From Cocos nucifera (lineage: Eukaryota; Streptophyta; Magnoliopsida; Arecales; Arecaceae), in the NCBI GenBank assembly GCA_006176705.1, contig QRFJ01003067.1, positions 1 through 64,000 of the forward strand: 64,000 bases of DNA, given 5' to 3'. Within the stretch, counting starts at the first letter, position 1. Each line of letters opens with the position of its first letter. Positions 58,682-64,000 of this stretch are shown one piece after another. The position numbers were made by a program, and so were the translations under genes. The notes beneath the pieces were generated by a model. That model saw only the letters and a list, made by a program, of their open reading frames with translations, ran no database searches and was not told where the DNA came from.

Positions 58682-60947
58682 TGTTAGATATAGTGCCCTA
58701 GAAGCCAGAATTGGCTGACACTTATAAACACTTCTAGGGCAAATTATAATTTTGATTAATATCAATAATGGATTATTTTCTATCACATATCTGTATTAGT
58801 GGTCTGTGATACACTTGGTAAGGTAATGTTAATTCATATTTTAAGAGTTGAAAATTAGACATGATAATCATTGTTAATCATAAAATGCTCCCGACCATAG
58901 GATCATCACGAGGATGGTGATTGATCTGGAAGGTTGATGTACAATCGCTTCTCTTTAGTAGATGAGTCTTGAGTCTACGGTGTGGAGACATTGGAGCGAG
59001 AGTATAGATACTCGTTAGAGAATGAGGGCACTGAGCGTGACCACCTCGAGTAGTCATTAGGGAGTCTACCTTCTCGTCAATGACTGACTCGATGCTGCAG
59101 TAGTGTGTCTGATTCGTTGACCTGCGGTGCATCGAAAGTTCACCTTGAGGGTGTTATAGTTTGACTACACCATTACTCGATCTCCTAGCCATATGGAACC
59201 CTGAGGTGTATGTTGGCTATAGCATGTTCATTATAGGAACTGGATGACATCAAGATGAAATCTATCTACCTCGGTGGTAGAGGAGCAGCCCTATGATAAT
59301 CATGAGAATCAAGTCTAGAAATCCATGGCCATGGTAGAGTGAAATAATAGAAAGAGTTTCTATTTAGATTTTTACATCGAACTTGAATCGAATGATTACA
59401 TCATATGACAGAGACTAGGGTTTGACGAGTTTACCTTAACCCTAATCTGATCGGGGCTCAAGATAGAAGAACTTAATCACACAAGTAGCTACACCAAGAG
59501 GTTCGCATTCAGCTCTGATGGGTTGCTACCATATACTGCTAGGTGTCACTGATGGATTTTGGGAGCAATTAGAATGATTTAGATGATCGATCATTCTAGC
59601 TGTTCGAATTAGAAGAGTTCTGATCCATCGAAAGGAGTTTCGATGATGTTGATGATAGAGATCATGACATATCCCATTACCATATAGAATTGAACCTAAC
59701 TGGGTCACCCAAACAAAGGTTTGAATCTGGTGATCATCAATTGAACTGATCCAGTTCAATTGATCTGAATGAGATTCAATTAGGTTCAAGGAAATTGTGC
59801 TAGCACTCGATTGAACCTAACGTTCTTCTTTTACTATCATAAATAAGTTGTCCTATCTGAGCCAAAGGAGTTTGTGCTCAATTAGAGGCCTTCATATGGT
59901 CTGACTGGAGGTTGTCCAAGTCAGAAAAGGTTGTCTTATTTTGTAAGACATTACCTACCATTTTTGGTCACCTGCCATTTCTTGTTCTTTGACTTTGGTC
60001 AAAAGTCTACCTTTGACTGGTCAAACGTTGACCATTGACACTTTGACTTTTGACCGCATGTCACGTACCTATTGGAGAGCTGGTTGGGGCCTGTCCCCCT
60101 GCCAGAACCTGGCAAGGAGGAGGGCGCACGCCACCCTAGGAGTGTACCCAAGCTGGAGGCGCCTAGGAGTCCTTGTTGGATAAGGACTCCATCTCCTTTT
60201 TGGATTCCAATTAGAGTTGTTCTAAGAACCAACTTTGACTGATCTTAGGCACCCTCTAAGGAGGAATCCAGGGGACTCTATTTCCACCAATCAGATTTAG
60301 ATCTAATTTCACAAAGGGTTGTGATTGGTTGGGAAGAAGAGAAGTTGGATCACAGTCAGTCTATAAATAAGACCCTGTGCCCAACTCAAATTACATGAGA
60401 TGATTGAATAAGAGTTTCCATACGCCCAAAAGCCTTTTCTCCTCTCCTCCTCCATGCCAAAGCTTCTTCTCCCTCTCCTCTCCACGTCCAAAATAGTTTT
60501 GGAGCTTGATTGGTGCAATCCAGATCAAAGAAAGGCGATCAAAAGCAAGAAGGCTGCACTACTGCAAAGGATGACTACTGATCTCAAAAGGAGTTTTGAA
60601 GATCCTCCAGATCAGATCCAGATCTGATTTTTGGAGACATGATAGAGAAGAAGAGGATCTCCAGATTCAGCCCGAGTGTATACCGATAGAGGCCAGGCGC
60701 TTGCATGGCTAGATCCAGAACCTTCCGCTGCAAACAGGATCATCAATAGGGTAATAGGATTATCCAAATCAGGTAAATTAAATTTGATTTAATTTATTCT
60801 TATTTTATTTTATTTATTAAAATAATAAAAATCAGATCTAAAACATCCCAGATCTGATATAGATTAAAGAGAAAAATTTTTGAAATATATCTCTTGATCT
60901 GATCAGATCTGAACGAACCTGGATCGAAAAATCAGGATTTTCCTTCA
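58682..60947 (+). mobile_element. 3' LTR of A4
   Basis: A 2,266-bp LTR, TGTTAGATATAGTGCCC to TTCCTTCA, followed by GTAAT. The first ~200 bases have many single-base losses against the 5' LTR; from about 58880 onward the two are nearly the same. TATAAATA is at 60362-60369 and the U3 hairpin at 60166-60190. Confidence 0.94.
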
Positions 60948-60952
60948 GTAAT
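60948..60952. repeat. Right target-site duplication of A4
   Basis: GTAAT, identical to 39644-39648. Confidence 0.92.
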
Positions 60953-62516
60953 ATTCTTTATAAAAAAAATAAAATTATAAGTGGTTTTCTTATAAATGAT
61001 CTCTATCAGTTACATATTGATGTTTCTATTTTTAATATCAAGCAAAATGTGAATGCCATAAGATCAAAGCGACCTAGGGATAGTCTAAATGATAGGTATC
61101 TTTGGCATCTTAGGCTAGGTCATATAACTGAAGATACGGTTAACAAATTGGAGAAATCTGGGCTATTGAGTCCATTGACTTTTGAGTCATATCCGATTTG
61201 TGAATCATGCCTTCATGGCAAAATGATCAAGCTTCCTTTTGTAGGACATGGAGAAAGGGTTACAGACCTACTTTTCCTAGTACATACTGATGTATGCGGC
61301 CCATTTGATGTGTCGATTAGGGATAATTATGTCTACTTCATCATCTTTATCAATGACTTATCTCGGTATGGGTATGTATATTCGATGCGACACAAGTCTG
61401 AAGCTTTTGAAAAGTTCAAGAAATTCAGACTCAAAGTAGAAAAGCAAATAGGAAAACCCATTAAGGTTCTTCGATCACATCGAGGAGGCGAATACCTTAG
61501 CCAAAAAGTTTTAGACTATCTTAAGGACAATGGCATAGTCTCTCAATGGACTCCACCTGGAACGTCTCTACTCAACAAGATTTTAGAATAAAAAAATCAA
61601 ACCTTATTAGATATGGTTCGATCCATGATGAGCTTCACGAACATTCCTGAGTTTCTTTGAGGACATAGTTTGATGACCGCTATATATTTACTGAATACGG
61701 TTTCCTCTAAGATCATTCGTACCACATCGTATGAGATATGGCATGGTAAGAAACCAAGCCTAAGTTATCTTAGAATTCAAGATTGTCCGGCCCATGTCAA
61801 GCGACAATAGGTGGATTCAAAGTCTAGCTTCTTTAGAGCTTGATTTATTGGATATCCTATAGAGTCATTAGGATATTATTTCTATCTTCTGAAAGATCAC
61901 AATGTGATTGTGAGTCAATATACCATCTTTCTTGAAAAATAGTTTATTCAAGATGATGGAATCGGAAGGTAGATTAGACTCGAGAAGAAAGTCTCCGATG
62001 AGAAATGAGCTAAGGAACCTACAGAACCCAATCAGATTGAGTCAACCTGACACTACCTCCTCCACCTCATAGATCAAGTAGAATTTTTCATCCTTCTGAA
62101 AGGTACTTAGGTACTATATTAGAAGACATAGAGGAAATGTTCCTCATAGGAAATGGGGGTCATGGTGACGATCCCAAAACCTATGATGAGGCGATATTAG
62201 ATATTGACTTCGAGAAATGGTTAGAGACAATGAGGTTAGAGATTGACTCAATGCATTCAAACCAAGTCTAGACCTTGGTAGATCCACCTGAAGGTATAGT
62301 ACCTATTGGGTATAAATAGATCTTCAAAAGAAAGATAGGTGTCGATGGGAATGTAGAGACATTCAAAGTAAGGCTCGTAGCGAAAGGGTATAGTCAGCAC
62401 GAAGGCATTGACTATTAGGATACTATTTTGCCAGTAGCCATGCTCAAATCCATCCACATATTACTTGCTATTGTAGCCTATTTAGATTATGAAATATGAT
62501 AGATAGACATGAAAAT
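60953..62516 (+). pseudogene. Protease end, integrase and RT start of A3
   Basis: Continues A3 after the A4 insertion: SGFLINDLYQLHIDV, the gag-pre-integrase domain (YLWHLRLGHITEDTVNKLE, CESCLHGKM), integrase core (LVHTDVCGPF, FIIFINDLSRYGY, SHRGGEYLS) and the start of RT near 62200-62450. In SHRGG the second catalytic Asp is His. The Glu region reads KILE followed by a stop. Stops and frameshifts increase downstream. It is cut at 62517 by the B3 LTR. Confidence 0.9.
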
Positions 62517-64000
62517 TGAAGAAACCAGATCTAGGGTTTTAGGGCTAGATTTTGAAACTTTTTCAAGATCAGACAGTGAAAGACTAAAATTAATTAAAAA
62601 TTAATTTTAAATATTTAAAAATATTCTAAATCTAAGATCTATTACATGATTATGGTATGTTATTAAATCAAAAATTAAAAAATACAAATGAAAGAAAACA
62701 TGTTGATTTTATCAACATGCAACAATACTACATCTAATGCAGCTATAAAACCAATAGATCATGTCTATTACCTATGCAAGTTAGACCTTCAAACTTGCTG
62801 ATCCAGACTTTAGGATGAAGTCATGAGCCGCAAATGCATCCGGCCTCTAGGAGTCATCCACACGAGCCCACGAGCATGATAAAAAATCCTAATGCAGGAA
62901 ATCAACACAGTATGCTAGTACTGTGCTGATCTTTCTTCGATGGTTGATCAGATGCCTCCTTCTTCTAGATTTAGACTCTTCCAAAGAGAAGAAGGATGAG
63001 TGGAGGTTTTAGATGTGAGACACTCTCAGAAAACTCAAAGAAGGAGGAAGGGAAGAGGTGAACATAGCAACCCTAGAAGAAGACCCTCTTATTCTTCTAT
63101 TTGCTCTCACCTAGACACCTTATTTTGTGTCTATTGAATCTCAATGCCCAAGAATTATTTCTCTTTGATTTTCACACACCCAAATCCTCTCTGAAAGGTC
63201 TATGTTTCATGAAAAATTTAATTAAACATTTATTTTAAATAATAAGTTATGGAAGAGCCTTATCTAGGTCAAATTTCTAGATAAGGCAGGATCATATATG
63301 GCAAGTTATTGGGGCGCCCAACACTTGGGCACCCCCTCCTCATCCCATGCTATGGACCATCACAAAAGAGAACACAAAAACCCTCTTTTTACCATGGAAA
63401 TCATAAAATAAATCAGGGTGGGTCGGCACACAAGGGAAGAGTCAATGTTTTTTGGGATTTTATCATATAGAGCCCAATACCACAACAACTTTCCATCTAT
63501 TGACTTGGTCCTTAACTAATTCCTAAATAAATAGGAGAGGAAGAGAGGGGATGCATGAGAGGGCCTGGGGAGATACACTGGCCAAGGTTTTGCTATATTG
63601 AAATATAGTGATACATTCTTTTTCAACTCTTGGAGTGGTCAATTCCATCTTGATCACACACCGACTTTGCAAGTACTTGACTATGCTCAGAAGCCTTCCA
63701 TTACTAAATTAGAAATTTAGTTAGTCTGGCACCAAAGCACAGCGAGTTGCTTGCAAGTCACTAAGGTGATCTCAGGTCTACGAGATACTTATACCTATAT
63801 CCCATCAGAGACATTCTCGATAGCAGAATACTGTGGAGTTGGTCATGTTCAATGATGATGTACCCATATATCTTATCTGTATGCCATACCAGTGTCTCCA
63901 CACTCCTTAGTTAAGAGGACAACCAACCTATATGGCATACAATGACCTATGCTCGATAGATGCTGTCATCCTAATAGTAGCCTATCATTTGATCATAAAC
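62517..64000 (-). mobile_element. B-family LTR (B3), partial, internally deleted
   Basis: Begins TGAAGAAACCAGATCTAGG, matching the B1 LTR end at 27796, and follows it to about 63573. It then jumps to sequence equivalent to 29668 of B1, a loss of about 0.8 kb. In minus orientation with no PBS to its left, it is either a solo LTR or the 3' LTR of an element lying to the right. AAAAT (62512-62516) is a possible target site. It runs off the window. Confidence 0.85.
63311..63335 (-). repeat. U3 hairpin of B3 LTR
   Basis: Arms GGGGCGCCCAA and TTGGGCACCCC, loop CAC, with one C-A mismatch. Same place as in B1 and B2. Confidence 0.72.

Larger units (their letters stand above)
39649..60947 (+). mobile_element. 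Copia element A4 with both LTRs and target-site duplications
   Basis: 5' LTR 39649-41937 and 3' LTR 58682-60947 lie in the same orientation, flanked by GTAAT on both sides. Joining 39648 to 60953 restores continuity of A3's coding sequence. Inside are PBS, 0.4 kb of leader, a 14-kb scrambled tract (42373-56337), then integrase-RT-RNase H and a polypurine tract. The LTRs are very similar, so this is the youngest insertion in the window. The leader end, gag and protease are missing or displaced. Confidence 0.9.
34295..62516 (+). mobile_element. Copia element A3, split by A4 and cut by B3
   Basis: A3 consists of LTR 34295-36566, PBS, leader, gag and protease to 39648, then (after the A4 insertion) the rest of the protease-integrase region and RT start at 60948-62516. 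It is inserted in the LTR of B2 and truncated within the window by the B3 LTR at 62517. Its 3' LTR is not seen. Confidence 0.88.

Noticed and set aside
58438..58701. 87-codon ORF as a possible separate gene
   Set aside because: It is an out-of-frame reading of the A4 RNase H region running into the 3' LTR.
1..64000. Host protein-coding genes, or a novel defence or metabolic system
   Set aside because: Every coding stretch with recognisable motifs belongs to a retrotransposon. The remaining stretches lie in LTRs or leaders and show no exon-like structure or conserved domain.

Overview
This window is plant intergenic DNA made almost entirely of nested, degraded LTR retrotransposons. I see no convincing host gene, no tRNA or rRNA gene, no CRISPR array and no bacterial-type operon. 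The long-LTR Ty1-copia families, a dual-RNase H (Tat-type) Ty3-gypsy element and a Sirevirus-like copia element point to a flowering plant, probably a large-genome monocot. A palm is my guess from general impression only; nothing here proves it.

I name the families as follows. A is a Ty1-copia family with ~2.27-2.29 kb LTRs that start TGTTAGATAT, end in TTCA and are followed by a tRNA-iMet primer site. B is a Ty1-copia family with ~2.46 kb LTRs bounded by TGATGG and CCATCA. C is a Sirevirus-like Ty1-copia family with 1,215-bp LTRs (TGTTGC to GCAACA). G is a Tat-type Ty3-gypsy element with a 1,787-bp LTR. D is a pair of ~3 kb LTRs in inverted orientation, possibly Del/Tekay.

Layout. Positions 1-4308 hold the 5' end of minus-strand element A1 (gag start, leader, PBS, LTR), inserted into the integrase of G (4309-11440, minus). 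G is itself inserted into the integrase of B1 (minus). B1 continues at 11441-13677 (pol, gag, leader) and resumes at 26587-30250 (leader, PBS, 5' LTR). Between those parts lies C (13678-26586, with CTGAT on both sides), which carries A2 (15237-26048) in its gag. A2 is interrupted by a gap of exactly 1,000 N (21178-22177), and about 3.04 kb on either side of the gap is the same sequence, probably an unmerged contig overlap. B1 sits in the remnant of B2 (30251-34294). B2's LTR is interrupted by A3 (34295-62516). A3 contains A4 (39649-60947), which has two LTRs and perfect GTAAT target-site duplications. A4's interior (42373-56337) is a jumble of LTR and gag-pol pieces in both orientations with many single-base indels, so misassembly or poor consensus is likely. 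From 62517 to the end a B-family LTR (B3) lies in A3's reverse transcriptase.

All coding regions are broken by stops, frameshifts, truncations or lost catalytic residues, so nothing here looks autonomous. The order of nesting gives a relative history in which family A was the last to be active. The most interesting signal not explained by ordinary annotation is a set of palindromes or hairpins upstream of the TATA boxes of several LTR families. In families A and B their arms differ between copies in a compensatory way. Leader hairpins in A and B behave similarly.
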